DNA of 64,000 bases from Anaerolineae bacterium (GTDB lineage Bacteria; Chloroflexota; Anaerolineae; UBA4142; SHND01): the NCBI GenBank assembly GCA_020851635.1, contig JADZCJ010000121.1:41399-105398 (forward strand), written 5' to 3'. Under the pieces are notes generated by a model. That model was not told the origin of the DNA. It did not search any database and saw only the letters and a list, made by a program, of their open reading frames with translations. Below, one piece after another: positions 24,907 to 32,451 of the stretch. The position numbers were made by a program, and so were the translations under genes. Within the stretch, counting starts at the first letter, position 1. Each line of letters opens with the position of its first letter.

Positions 24907-25665
24907 TCATTGCTGTGCGACGCGGAGCAAGCGGCGAACGCGCCCCGAGTCTGTTTCCTTGCGCGAGTATTCGGGAGGTCTGAGTTCTCCGCCCATAAAG
25001 ACGCGCTCGTTGCGGTACAACATGGGGCTCTCGACGCGCGAAAAGGCGGTGAGGTGGATTTCACGCGGTTGTGCGGTCTTGACGACCCGCGCGAGATTTT
25101 GTTCGTCAAGCCCGCCGCCGGGCATCACAATGATGCGGTCGCCCGCGCGTTCGATCAGGGCGGTGATGAGTTCCAACCCTGCGATGACGGATTCCTGCTG
25201 TCCCGAGGTGAGAACGCGGTCAATGCCCAGCTCGATCAGGGTGTCGAGCGCGCGCAAGGGATCGCGCGTCATATCAAATGCGCGGTGGAACGTCACGGTC
25301 ATGGGGCGCGCGAGGTCGAGCAGAGTTTTTGTGCGTTTTTTGTCAATGGTCCCGCTTGGTTTCAAGATACCGATCACGACTCCATCGGCGCCCAGTCCGC
25401 GCGCAATCTCGACATCGCGGCACATACATTCAAATTCGAGGTCCGAATAGCAAAAATCGCCGCCGCGCGGTCGAATAATGACGTTAAGTCCGATCTTGAG
25501 ATGCTTGCGCGCGATTTCGATTGCGCCGGCGCTCGGAGTCGTGCCGCCTTCCAGAAGGTTGTCGCACAATTCGACGCGGTGTGCGCCTCCGGCTTGCGCG
25601 GCGAGGGCGGACGTGACAGAATCAACGCAAACTTCGAGGAGAAATTCTCCGGAGGGTTTTTTCAT
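24907..25665 (-). CDS. cutC: CutC family protein
   Basis: A 252-residue TIM-barrel protein of the CutC family, annotated as copper homeostasis although its molecular function is unsettled. Typical stretches: LEVCVDSVTSALAAQAGGAHRVELCDNLLEGGTTPS, IRPRGGDFCYSDLEFE, VIGILKPSGTIDKKRT, VTFHRAFDMTRDPL and LTSGQQESVIAGLELI. An upstream ATG seven codons earlier is possible. It heads the minus-strand group CutC, Gfo/Idh, RraA-like, PIG-L and is divergent from the SDR gene at 25.9 kb. Confidence 0.93.
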   Translation of the reverse strand: MKKPSGEFLLEVCVDSVTSALAAQAGGAHRVELCDNLLEGGTTPSAGAIEIARKHLKIGLNVIIRPRGGDFCYSDLEFECMCRDVEIARGLGADGVVIGILKPSGTIDKKRTKTLLDLARPMTVTFHRAFDMTRDPLRALDTLIELGIDRVLTSGQQESVIAGLELITALIERAGDRIIVMPGGGLDEQNLARVVKTAQPREIHLTAFSRVESPMLYRNERVFMGGELRPPEYSRKETDSGRVRRLLRVAQQ

Positions 25666-25748
25666 GGTCTGAACGGCGTCGGGCAAATCCCGAATGTGCC
25701 TGCAATTCTAGCACGCGACAAAGGGTGCGGTCAATTGTGATTTTGGCA

Positions 25749-25778
25749 TTGACAAGCGTTCGGGTTGCCGATTACAAT
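25749..25778 (+). promoter_or_regulatory. Sigma-70-type promoter of the 25.9-kb SDR gene
   Basis: TTGACA (25,749-25,754), an 18-base spacer and TACAAT (25,773-25,778) lie about 100 bases upstream of ATG 25,878, in the divergent gap with cutC. Confidence 0.7.
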
Positions 25779-25877
25779 TCATATGACCGGGGCAAAAACG
25801 ATAAAGAGAAAGAACTGCGCGTTCCATAGGTCCTCTGTCGTGGGGTCAGCCCGGGGACGTTGCAGAATGTGAACGCG

Positions 25878-26630
25878 ATGCGATTTGAAAACAAGACAGT
25901 TGTTGTGACGGGCGGGGGCAATGGAATCGGGCGCGCGACGGCGCTGCGTTTTGCGCAAGAGGGCGCGCGCGTGGTCGTCGGCGATATTGATGCCGAGAAT
26001 GCTGCGCGCGTGACGCAGGAAATTCGCGACGCGGGCTTGACAGCTCTGGCGATGAGCGTTGACGTAACCGCGCGAGATTCGGTCGCGGCGATGATTGCAG
26101 GGACCGTTGCGGCGTTCGGACGAGTGGATGTCATGTGCGCGATTGCCGGCATTGCCGGAGAAGCTGCCTTTGTCGAAATGACGGACGCGCAGTGGGACCG
26201 GGTGCTGGCGGTCAATCTCAAGGGCGTGTTTCTGTGCGGGCAGTTGGCGGCGCGACAAATGATCGCACAGGGGAGTGGCGGGAGCATCGTCAACATGGCT
26301 TCGACCAATGGACTGGTGGGCGAGCAAGAGCTGGCGCACTATAACGCGTCGAAATTTGGTGTGGTGGGCTTGACTCTGACGATGGCAATCGAGTTGGCGC
26401 GGCACAATATTCGGGTGAACGCGGTTTGTCCGGGGCTGATTCGCACGCGCCTGACCGCAGAGCTGGTCGCCGACCCGACAGCTTCCGCCGAGTATTTGAA
26501 AAAGATTCCACTGGGACGATTTGCGCAGCCGGAAGAGGTTGCGGGCGCCTTTGTCTTTTTGGCGTCAGACGACGCCAGCTTTGTTACAGGTACGACATTG
26601 GTCGTGGATGGCGGCCAACTGACTATATAG
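25878..26630 (+). CDS. SDR-family oxidoreductase
   Basis: A 250-residue classical short-chain dehydrogenase. The cofactor motif is VVTGGGNGIGRATALRFA, then AIAGIAGEAAF (NAG-like), the catalytic serine in SIVNMASTNG, and the Tyr-Lys pair in HYNASKFGVVG. The C-terminus (PEEVAGAFVFLASDDASFVTGTTLVVDGGQL) is typical of 3-oxoacyl-ACP-reductase-like and sugar/alcohol dehydrogenase SDRs. The ATG at 25,878 is favoured over a TTG six codons upstream. It precedes the ABC importer by nearly 500 bases, so it is probably a separate unit. Confidence 0.92.
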   Translation: MRFENKTVVVTGGGNGIGRATALRFAQEGARVVVGDIDAENAARVTQEIRDAGLTALAMSVDVTARDSVAAMIAGTVAAFGRVDVMCAIAGIAGEAAFVEMTDAQWDRVLAVNLKGVFLCGQLAARQMIAQGSGGSIVNMASTNGLVGEQELAHYNASKFGVVGLTLTMAIELARHNIRVNAVCPGLIRTRLTAELVADPTASAEYLKKIPLGRFAQPEEVAGAFVFLASDDASFVTGTTLVVDGGQLTI

Positions 26631-26684
26631 GAATTTGTTGCTCGGAAGATAAAAAACTTTGAAAGGCTTGCGCCGCTCGTTGTA

Positions 26685-26713
26685 TTGACGCCGCGTGACG
26701 TTATCTCTATAAT
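26685..26713 (+). promoter_or_regulatory. Near-consensus sigma-70 promoter of the ABC importer
   Basis: TTGACG (26,685-26,690), a 17-base spacer and a perfect TATAAT (26,708-26,713) face the importer genes. It predicts an RNA leader of about 400 bases before the binding-protein gene. Confidence 0.82.
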
Positions 26714-27122
26714 ATCCTTGCTCGTGCGCTCGTGAGTCCACATGCGGAATTCGGCGAGGACGCCGCCCCCTAATGGTAGACACAATGTCCCGGTGTAAAC
26801 CTTCAGCCGCTCGGCGCACCATGTTCACCCTGCGCGTAACAACGCACGCTCGTTGATCCTGCACTTGTCGCCGGCACGCGCTCTGACTCTTTCTCTCACC
26901 TGATCATTTCCTGACTAACGTCGGATAAGCGTTTGCTCATCCGATCAAGTAATACGCCCGGTTCTGCAATTCCTGTTGGCTCGATTCACCCGATTTGTGA
27001 TGCGGTAATGAGTTGCTTTTTTTCGTTCATACTCTACGCAAGGAGGTGATGCATTAGGCACGATTGTCAGGTGTGTTGTTGATTAACCCCATCAGTTCGA
27101 ACAGGAGGAGGAGGAGAATCCT
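26714..27122 (+). other. Long 5' leader of the ABC importer, no gene
   Basis: This is the main part of a 492-base gap (26,631-27,122). It contains an imperfect hairpin (GGATAAGC / GCTCATCC, near 26,922-26,943), a perfect 16S-complementary AAGGAGGTGAT at 27,040-27,050 that is not attached to a real gene, and the true ribosome site, a run of AGGAGGAGGAGGAG just before ATG 27,123. I recognise no known riboswitch. Confidence 0.55.
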
Positions 27123-28610
27123 ATGGCAAGTGAACAGCAGCAAGAGATTCAACAGGTATTAAAGCGCGCGATGGACCAAGGGCTTATTTCGCGGCGCCAG
27201 TTCTTGCAAGCGATGGCTACAGCAGGATTGGGGCTTGCCGGCGTCTCGGTGCTCGGCGCGTGCGCCGCACCTGCCGCCCCACCACCCGCTGCCGCGACCG
27301 CGGTGCCTGCCGCGGCAACCGCAGTCCCCGCCGCCGCGACCGCCGTGCCCGCCGCCACGACGGCGAGCACCACCGAACGTCTTTTGACCCCGACTTTTTA
27401 CCAATGGATCATGGACTTGCACCCATCCATTCCCGACTTTAACAAGTCGTTCGGAGACGTAAATGCGCAGATTGCGCCGGTCGAGGGTTTCAATGTCGCG
27501 CGCTTTGTGGCGGAAGCCAAGAATCAAGAAAGCACCTGGGATGTTTATGTCGGCGTGACGCCGTTTGTCGAAATGGGTGATCTCATCAAATCGGGCGCCA
27601 TCGAGCCGTGGGACCCATACATTCCAAAAGAAGTTTTGGATGACATGATTCCGTCCATCCGCGAAGAAGGGAGCATTGACGGCAAGTTGTACTCGTGGCC
27701 CTTTTTCCTGGACATTATCGTGCAGGCGTACAACTCGGACATCACGAACAAAGCCGGTATTCCCGACACGGCGCCGGTAGATTGGGACGAGTATCTCGCC
27801 AATGCGAAAAAAGTGCTTGACTCGGGCGCGGCGCGATACGGCGCTACGTTTGATGCGCACGGTTGGCGGTCGCTTGCGCCGATCACGCACAGCATCAGCA
27901 CCGACGTCTACTATATGCTGGAGGGCGACAAGAGTGGGCAGCCCTTGTTTGATTTCGAACATCCTGCTGCAGTCCAGGCGCTGGAAATCATGAAACAGAT
28001 GCTGGACCTCTCATCGGCGAACGCGCTCCAGCCCGGCGCAACCGACGGCGGCGTGAACCAGACTCCGGACGAGGTGGCGTTTGGCGCACAGAACGTCGCC
28101 TACTATGTCAAGTATCAAAACGCGCCATTGCGCTTTGCCCAGCGGTGGACCAATCCCGATGCGCTGCGCATCGGCGCGCTGCCCAAAGCCAAGGGCGGCG
28201 CCGGCTCAACTGTATTCTGGACTACAGGCGCCGCGTTGTTCAAGTATGGCAAAAACAAGGAAAAAGCAGCCGAGTATATGAAGGCGCTGACCTACAGCCC
28301 GCAGATCTGGAAAGATTCCATCGGCGGGACCGCCGCATCCCATCCGGGACAGCTTCCGCCATACACCTCGATCTATAACGAGTGGAAGGCGAACCCGCCG
28401 GACTTTTTGACGGCGAACCCGTGGGTCCAGGTCGTGTTTGGCCAGCTCCCGATCGCGAAAGCGATTCCGAATAACCCATTTGGTCTGAACCAATTCGTCA
28501 TTGGTCAGCCCATTTGGGAAACCTATCTCAAGGGTGAAGAAAAAGATCCGAAAGTGGCGATGGCGGCGACGAAAAAAGCGGTTGCCGAAGCTGTGTTGAA
28601 AGCCCAGTAA
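27123..28610 (+). CDS. ABC importer sugar-type substrate-binding lipoprotein
   Basis: A 495-residue family 1 extracellular solute-binding protein. The leader carries a twin-arginine-like SRRQFLQAMATAGLGLAGVSV followed by a lipobox LGAC (Cys near residue 42), so the mature protein is probably lipid-anchored outside. An Ala/Pro linker with three ATAVPAA repeats follows, then the binding domain (WDVYVGVTPFVEMGDLIKSG, KLYSWPFFLDIIVQAYNSD, AAEYMKALTYSPQIW). The ligand is unknown; context suggests a sugar or sugar acid. An intergenic hairpin separates it from the permease genes. Confidence 0.93.
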   Translation: MASEQQQEIQQVLKRAMDQGLISRRQFLQAMATAGLGLAGVSVLGACAAPAAPPPAAATAVPAAATAVPAAATAVPAATTASTTERLLTPTFYQWIMDLHPSIPDFNKSFGDVNAQIAPVEGFNVARFVAEAKNQESTWDVYVGVTPFVEMGDLIKSGAIEPWDPYIPKEVLDDMIPSIREEGSIDGKLYSWPFFLDIIVQAYNSDITNKAGIPDTAPVDWDEYLANAKKVLDSGAARYGATFDAHGWRSLAPITHSISTDVYYMLEGDKSGQPLFDFEHPAAVQALEIMKQMLDLSSANALQPGATDGGVNQTPDEVAFGAQNVAYYVKYQNAPLRFAQRWTNPDALRIGALPKAKGGAGSTVFWTTGAALFKYGKNKEKAAEYMKALTYSPQIWKDSIGGTAASHPGQLPPYTSIYNEWKANPPDFLTANPWVQVVFGQLPIAKAIPNNPFGLNQFVIGQPIWETYLKGEEKDPKVAMAATKKAVAEAVLKAQ

Positions 28611-28623
28611 GAATAAGGAATCG

Positions 28624-28653
28624 AGGGGCAGGCGCGCCAACGCGCTTGCCCCT
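28624..28653 (+). promoter_or_regulatory. Stable intercistronic hairpin after the binding-protein gene
   Basis: AGGGGCAGGCGCG and CGCGCTTGCCCCT pair around a CCAA loop 14 bases after the stop. No T tract follows, so it looks like a stabiliser or partial attenuator that keeps binding protein above permease levels rather than a full terminator. Confidence 0.8.
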
Positions 28654-28682
28654 GCGAGAGCTCTGATCCGTCTAGGCATACG

Positions 28683-29633
28683 ATGGCAAGCACAACTCTA
28701 TCTCCCGCAGTTGCTCGCGCGCACGCGCGTCGTCGCACCTTGCGCGAAAATATCAACTGGCTCTTTGTGATCCCCGCGCTGATCTTTTTTATCGGTTACA
28801 GTCTTTACCCCATCATTCAGGTTTTTGCCATCAGTTTTACCGATTACAAGTATTTGAACGTAACCGACCCCACTCATTTTATTGGTCTGCAGAATTACAT
28901 TGATGCGCTGCAGGATGTTAAATTTCAACAGGGCATCTGGCGCGCGGTCTATTTCACCATCCTCTTTTTGCCGGGCGTCATTTTTATCCCGCTCTTTGTG
29001 GCGATCCTGGTGGACCGTGTCAAGAATCGTCGGCTCGCCACCATATATCGCGTCATCCTGCTCATCCCCGCCGTCATTCCGGGTCCGATGATTTTTATCT
29101 TGTGGCGCTGGATGTATGATTACGAGATTGGACCGATCAATGTCATCCTCGTAGATACCTTGCACCTCTTTACCTTTCGCAACGCGCCGCAGTGGGTGGG
29201 GGATTCGCCCCTGTCAATTCCCGCCATTGCCATGATGGAATGGTGGTGGGGGCTTGGCTATCACACCATGTTTTTTCTCGCCGGACTTGCGTCCATTCCG
29301 CACGAGATGACGGAAGCGGCGCGGGTGGATGGCGCGAACGAGTGGAACCTGTTCTGGAAAGTCACCTTGCCGCGCCTGCGCCCCATCATGTTGATCCTCG
29401 TCGTGCTGCGCTTTGGCACGGCGATGGCAGTGATCGAAGAGTTTATTATCATGGGTGGCTTGAACAGCGCGATGCCAACCTATACCTGGACGGTGTATAT
29501 GTGGCATACCGCGTTCAGTCTCGGCTCCTGGCCCCAGGGCTATGCCGCCGCGATGGGGTGGCTCGGCGCACTCTCGATGCTCGCCGTCGTCGCATTTTTG
29601 TTTTGGGTCTTTAGGGACCAGGACAGCAAATAA
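28683..29633 (+). CDS. ABC importer permease, MalF type
   Basis: A 316-residue inner-membrane permease with about six helices, the first being NWLFVIPALIFFIGYSLYPIIQVFAISFTDY. The EAA loop that contacts the ATPase is EMTEAARVDGANEWNLFWKVTLPRLRPI. It pairs with the following permease to form the channel for the substrate delivered by the 27.1-kb binding protein. No ATPase gene follows, so a shared MsmX/UgpC-like ATPase elsewhere is expected. Its stop overlaps the next start (TAATG). Confidence 0.93.
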   Translation: MASTTLSPAVARAHARRRTLRENINWLFVIPALIFFIGYSLYPIIQVFAISFTDYKYLNVTDPTHFIGLQNYIDALQDVKFQQGIWRAVYFTILFLPGVIFIPLFVAILVDRVKNRRLATIYRVILLIPAVIPGPMIFILWRWMYDYEIGPINVILVDTLHLFTFRNAPQWVGDSPLSIPAIAMMEWWWGLGYHTMFFLAGLASIPHEMTEAARVDGANEWNLFWKVTLPRLRPIMLILVVLRFGTAMAVIEEFIIMGGLNSAMPTYTWTVYMWHTAFSLGSWPQGYAAAMGWLGALSMLAVVAFLFWVFRDQDSK

Positions 29634-30529
29634 TGGAACTGACTCGAAAACAAACTCACGCGCAGACGGACGCAGTCAGTGTGACGATGCCGCATCGTCC
29701 GCGTCTCAAATGGACGACCCTCGCCATGCATGCGACGATTATCTTTTTCTGCCTGATCGTCCTCGCTCCGATTGCATGGGTCCTGCTTTTGTCGGTCAAG
29801 TCCATTCCGGATGCGTATAGCGGGACGCTCTGGCCCAAAGCATTTGATTTTACGCATTATTACTATGTCATCACCGAGATTCCCACGATCTGGCAAAACA
29901 TGTGGAACAGCGTGGTGGTGACCCTCTCGGTCGTCTTTATTACGACGACCATCGCGTCGCTGGCGGGATATGCGCTCGTGCATCTGCGGCTGTCGTTCGG
30001 CTGGGTCGTCGTAACGATCTTTGTCATGTCGCTCTTTTTTCCGACCCGGATCGTCTCGATCATTGGCATTTTCCAACTTCAAGACACCGTGGGTTTGATC
30101 AACACCCTCCCGGGTCTGATCCTGCCCTATGTGACGTTGAACCTGGCGTTGAGCACCCTAATCATGCGCGGTGTGTTTCAAGGCATCTCGCACGAGATCG
30201 CCGAGTCCGCCAAAATGGACGGCGCAGGCGCCATGCGTATCTTTTTCCAGATCATGCTGCCGCTCATCGCCAACGGTCTTGTGGTGGTTGTGATCGTCAA
30301 TTTCGTCACGTGCTGGGGTGAGTTTTTGCTGGCGGCGACGCTGACCAACGACCAGTCGGTGCGGACGCTCCCCGTTGTGCTGGCGACGACATTCGGCGGC
30401 ATCGGGCAGTGGGCGTGGCCCCGACTGGCTGCCATGTATATCCTGGTCATTACGCCGGGGATTCTGGTTTTTGCGGCTGCTCAACGTTGGTATATGAAGG
30501 GGCTGCAAGAGGGGGCGCTCAAGTTCTGA
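29633..30529 (+). CDS. ABC importer permease, MalG type
   Basis: A 298-residue permease. Hydrophobic helices include HATIIFFCLIVLAPIAWVLLLSV and FVMSLFFPTRIVSIIGIFQL; the EAA loop is EIAESAKMDGAGAMRIFFQIMLPLIANG. The cytoplasmic N-terminal extension (about 38 residues, Thr/Lys-rich) is typical of MalG-type subunits. ATG 29,633 overlaps the previous stop by one base, implying coupled translation. A terminator follows about 100 bases after the stop. Confidence 0.93.
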   Translation: MELTRKQTHAQTDAVSVTMPHRPRLKWTTLAMHATIIFFCLIVLAPIAWVLLLSVKSIPDAYSGTLWPKAFDFTHYYYVITEIPTIWQNMWNSVVVTLSVVFITTTIASLAGYALVHLRLSFGWVVVTIFVMSLFFPTRIVSIIGIFQLQDTVGLINTLPGLILPYVTLNLALSTLIMRGVFQGISHEIAESAKMDGAGAMRIFFQIMLPLIANGLVVVVIVNFVTCWGEFLLAATLTNDQSVRTLPVVLATTFGGIGQWAWPRLAAMYILVITPGILVFAAAQRWYMKGLQEGALKF

Positions 30530-30628
30530 GTGCCATCCAAAAATATTTCAAGAAGGCGTTGGGGTTTGTGATTTCAGGCGCAGGCACAAGCAGAAGCAGA
30601 TGCAGCGGCGGCGCGTAAACTGTCTCAG

Positions 30629-30666
30629 ACCGTCCTGGGAATGTTTTGAGCCTTGGGGCGGTTTTT
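30629..30666 (+). terminator. Rho-independent terminator of the ABC importer operon
   Basis: ACCGTCCT pairs with GGGGCGGT (one G-U), followed directly by TTTTT, between the MalG-type gene and the toxin-antitoxin pair. Confidence 0.72.
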
Positions 30667-30675
30667 ATTTACACC

Positions 30676-30708
30676 TTGACAACGTCTTACGTTGTAATAC
30701 AATGTTGT
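30676..30708 (+). promoter_or_regulatory. Promoter with overlapping palindromic operator of the toxin-antitoxin pair
   Basis: TTGACA (30,676-30,681) and TACAAT (30,698-30,703) with a 16-base spacer. The palindrome ACAACGT-CTT-ACGTTGT (30,679-30,695) covers the spacer, and a weaker ACAA-TG-TTGT (30,699-30,708) covers the -10 box. The predicted transcript starts only a few bases before ATG 30,713, so the first message would be leaderless. The layout suggests autoregulation by the antitoxin. Confidence 0.8.
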
Positions 30709-30712
30709 GAGC

Positions 30713-31012
30713 ATGGTAGAAATCAAACGCCTCATTTGGACCGAGTGGACTATTTCGCATATTGCAAAGCATGACGTGACGATTGAGGAAGCTGTCGAGG
30801 AATGTTTTGGAAATCCAATTGCCCAAGAGGGGCACACCGGGCGACTTTTAATCATTGGACCGACCCAGAGTCAAAGGATGTTGACAATTGTGGTTAATCC
30901 AGAGGACGAAGAAGGGGTGTATAAAGTCGTGACGGCCAGACCGGCAGCCCGCAAAGAGCGGCGTATTTATAAAAGTGAGAAGGACGGTGATGAAAATGAC
31001 CAAACCGACTAG
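30713..31012 (+). CDS. BrnT-like toxin of a type II toxin-antitoxin pair
   Basis: A 99-residue protein resembling BrnT (COG2929-like) ribonuclease toxins: RLIWTEWTISHIAKHDVTIEEAVEECFGNP, GRLLIIGPTQSQRMLTIVV, GVYKVVTARPAARKERRIYK. The VTARPA-ERRIY ending is the part best matching BrnT. It lacks the usual F(E/D)WD start, so it is a divergent lineage. Likely role: toxic mRNA cleavage neutralised by the overlapping antitoxin. Toxin-first gene order and 23-base overlap fit BrnT/BrnA systems. A GTG two codons upstream is possible, but ATG 30,713 is preferred. Confidence 0.78.
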   Translation: MVEIKRLIWTEWTISHIAKHDVTIEEAVEECFGNPIAQEGHTGRLLIIGPTQSQRMLTIVVNPEDEEGVYKVVTARPAARKERRIYKSEKDGDENDQTD

Positions 31013-31301
31013 AGAAAAACAGCAAAGAAAAGCAAAGAGTCGAATTCCAGAATTTAAAACCCAAGAGGAAGAAGCAAAGTGGTTTGATAGTCATGACATG
31101 GGAGATTACCAAGACGAGTTCAAGACTGTACGTGCACGCTTTTCTAAAAATCTGACCCAGGGTTTAACCGTGCAGTTCGATCCAAGGACTGTTGAACAGT
31201 TGCGCGCCCGAGCTGAGAGGAAAGGGGTGCGCCCAACACAACTCGTGCGTATGTGGGTTTTGGAACGGCTGCAAGAGAGTGATGGAGGGGCAAGAACATG
31301 A
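30990..31301 (+). CDS. CopG/BrnA-like antitoxin
   Basis: A 103-residue protein that fits the CopG/BrnA antitoxin family: IPEFKTQEEEAKWFDSHDM in the N-terminal half and a ribbon-helix-helix region (LTVQFDPRTVEQLRARAERKGVRPTQLVRMWVLERL) at the C-terminal end, with a basic start. The RHH domain should bind the palindromic operator upstream of the toxin gene. ATG 30,990 has AGAAGGA upstream and lies inside the toxin gene; ATG 30,996 is an alternative start. Confidence 0.82.
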   Translation: MKMTKPTREKQQRKAKSRIPEFKTQEEEAKWFDSHDMGDYQDEFKTVRARFSKNLTQGLTVQFDPRTVEQLRARAERKGVRPTQLVRMWVLERLQESDGGART

Positions 31302-31446
31302 GAAAAGCGCTTGAATGCACCTGGACACAGAACTAACGACGAATGACGAACGAGGACAACCATAGACGACGCGAGGCATCAAATACAGAGTAAAAATTGA
31401 CGGATGACGAGGCAAACTCGCATTCGTCATTTTCTATTTGGAGATT

Positions 31447-32451
31447 ATGGAACCGGTACAAGTTGCGGTGATTGGGGTGGGCGCGTTTGGCGAGAGCCAC
31501 CTCGTCGCATACAAATCGCTCCCTTATGTAGAGGTCGCGGCTGTCTGCGATGTCAATGCGGGGCGCGCGCGGGAAATTGCGGCGCGCTTTCAGGTCGCCA
31601 ACTGTTACAGCGACTATCATCAGATGCTGAGCGAGTGCGCGCTCGACGCGGTCAGCGTTTGCACGACCGAGGACTCGCATCGCGAGCCAACGCTCGCGGC
31701 GATTGCGGCGGGCAAGCACGTGCTGGTAGAGAAACCGCTCGCGACGCGCCTGCAGGATGCGCAGGCGATGGTGAATGCGGCGCGCGCAGCGGGCGTTTTT
31801 CTGACGCCGGGACACATTATGCGATTCGAGACACGCCACGCGCTGGTGCGCGAGATGATTGCGCGCGGCGAGTTGGGCGAGATCGTGTCCATTACGGCGC
31901 GGCGGAACCGCCCGCAAGGACCTGCCAAGACCTATCTCCGTATGCCCGCCGTGCTGGAATCGTCCATCCATGACATTGACCTTTTGCTCTGGTATATTCC
32001 CGCGCGCGTCCGGCGCGTACATGCCGTCCATCGCAAGGTGAACGACAACCCCAACCCCGACGGCGTGTGGGCGCTGCTCGAATTTGAAAATGGCGCGGTC
32101 GCATTCATCGAAGCGTTATGGCTCAATCCCGACAAGGGCGGCATCGGCGCAAACGACGCCATGCAGGTAACGGGCACGCGCGGGATTGCGAATATTGATT
32201 TTGTGAATGCGGGGCTGAGCGTGTGGAGCGAAAGCGGCTATTTCGTCCCTGACATCAGTCATGAACCGCGCATCCGCGGCGAAATGTTTGGCGCACTCAA
32301 AGAGGAACTGGCGTATTTTACGCGCTGCGTGCTGGAAAAACGCGCGCCCGATGTGGCATCGCCGGAAGACGCGCTGCACGGGCTGGAGGTGGCGTTGGCG
32401 ATCATCAAAGCCGCCGAAACCGAACGAGATGTGTTGCTCGAGACGAAATGA
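31447..32451 (+). CDS. Gfo/Idh/MocA-family oxidoreductase
   Basis: A 334-residue NAD(P)-dependent oxidoreductase. The dinucleotide fold is VAVIGVGAFGESHLVAYKSLP, the EKP motif is HVLVEKPLATRLQDAQ, and the metal/catalytic region is VLESSIHDIDLLLWYI. ATG 31,447 follows GGAG. The stop overlaps the next start (ATGA, 32,448-32,451), so it heads a coupled operon with an M20 peptidase. Substrate unknown. A second family member closes the same operon at 37.1 kb; the two differ clearly. Confidence 0.92.
   Translation: MEPVQVAVIGVGAFGESHLVAYKSLPYVEVAAVCDVNAGRAREIAARFQVANCYSDYHQMLSECALDAVSVCTTEDSHREPTLAAIAAGKHVLVEKPLATRLQDAQAMVNAARAAGVFLTPGHIMRFETRHALVREMIARGELGEIVSITARRNRPQGPAKTYLRMPAVLESSIHDIDLLLWYIPARVRRVHAVHRKVNDNPNPDGVWALLEFENGAVAFIEALWLNPDKGGIGANDAMQVTGTRGIANIDFVNAGLSVWSESGYFVPDISHEPRIRGEMFGALKEELAYFTRCVLEKRAPDVASPEDALHGLEVALAIIKAAETERDVLLETK

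Noticed and set aside
26714..27122. Known riboswitch in the ABC importer leader
   Set aside because: None of the riboswitch core motifs I know (cobalamin, TPP, SAM, glycine) could be recognised.
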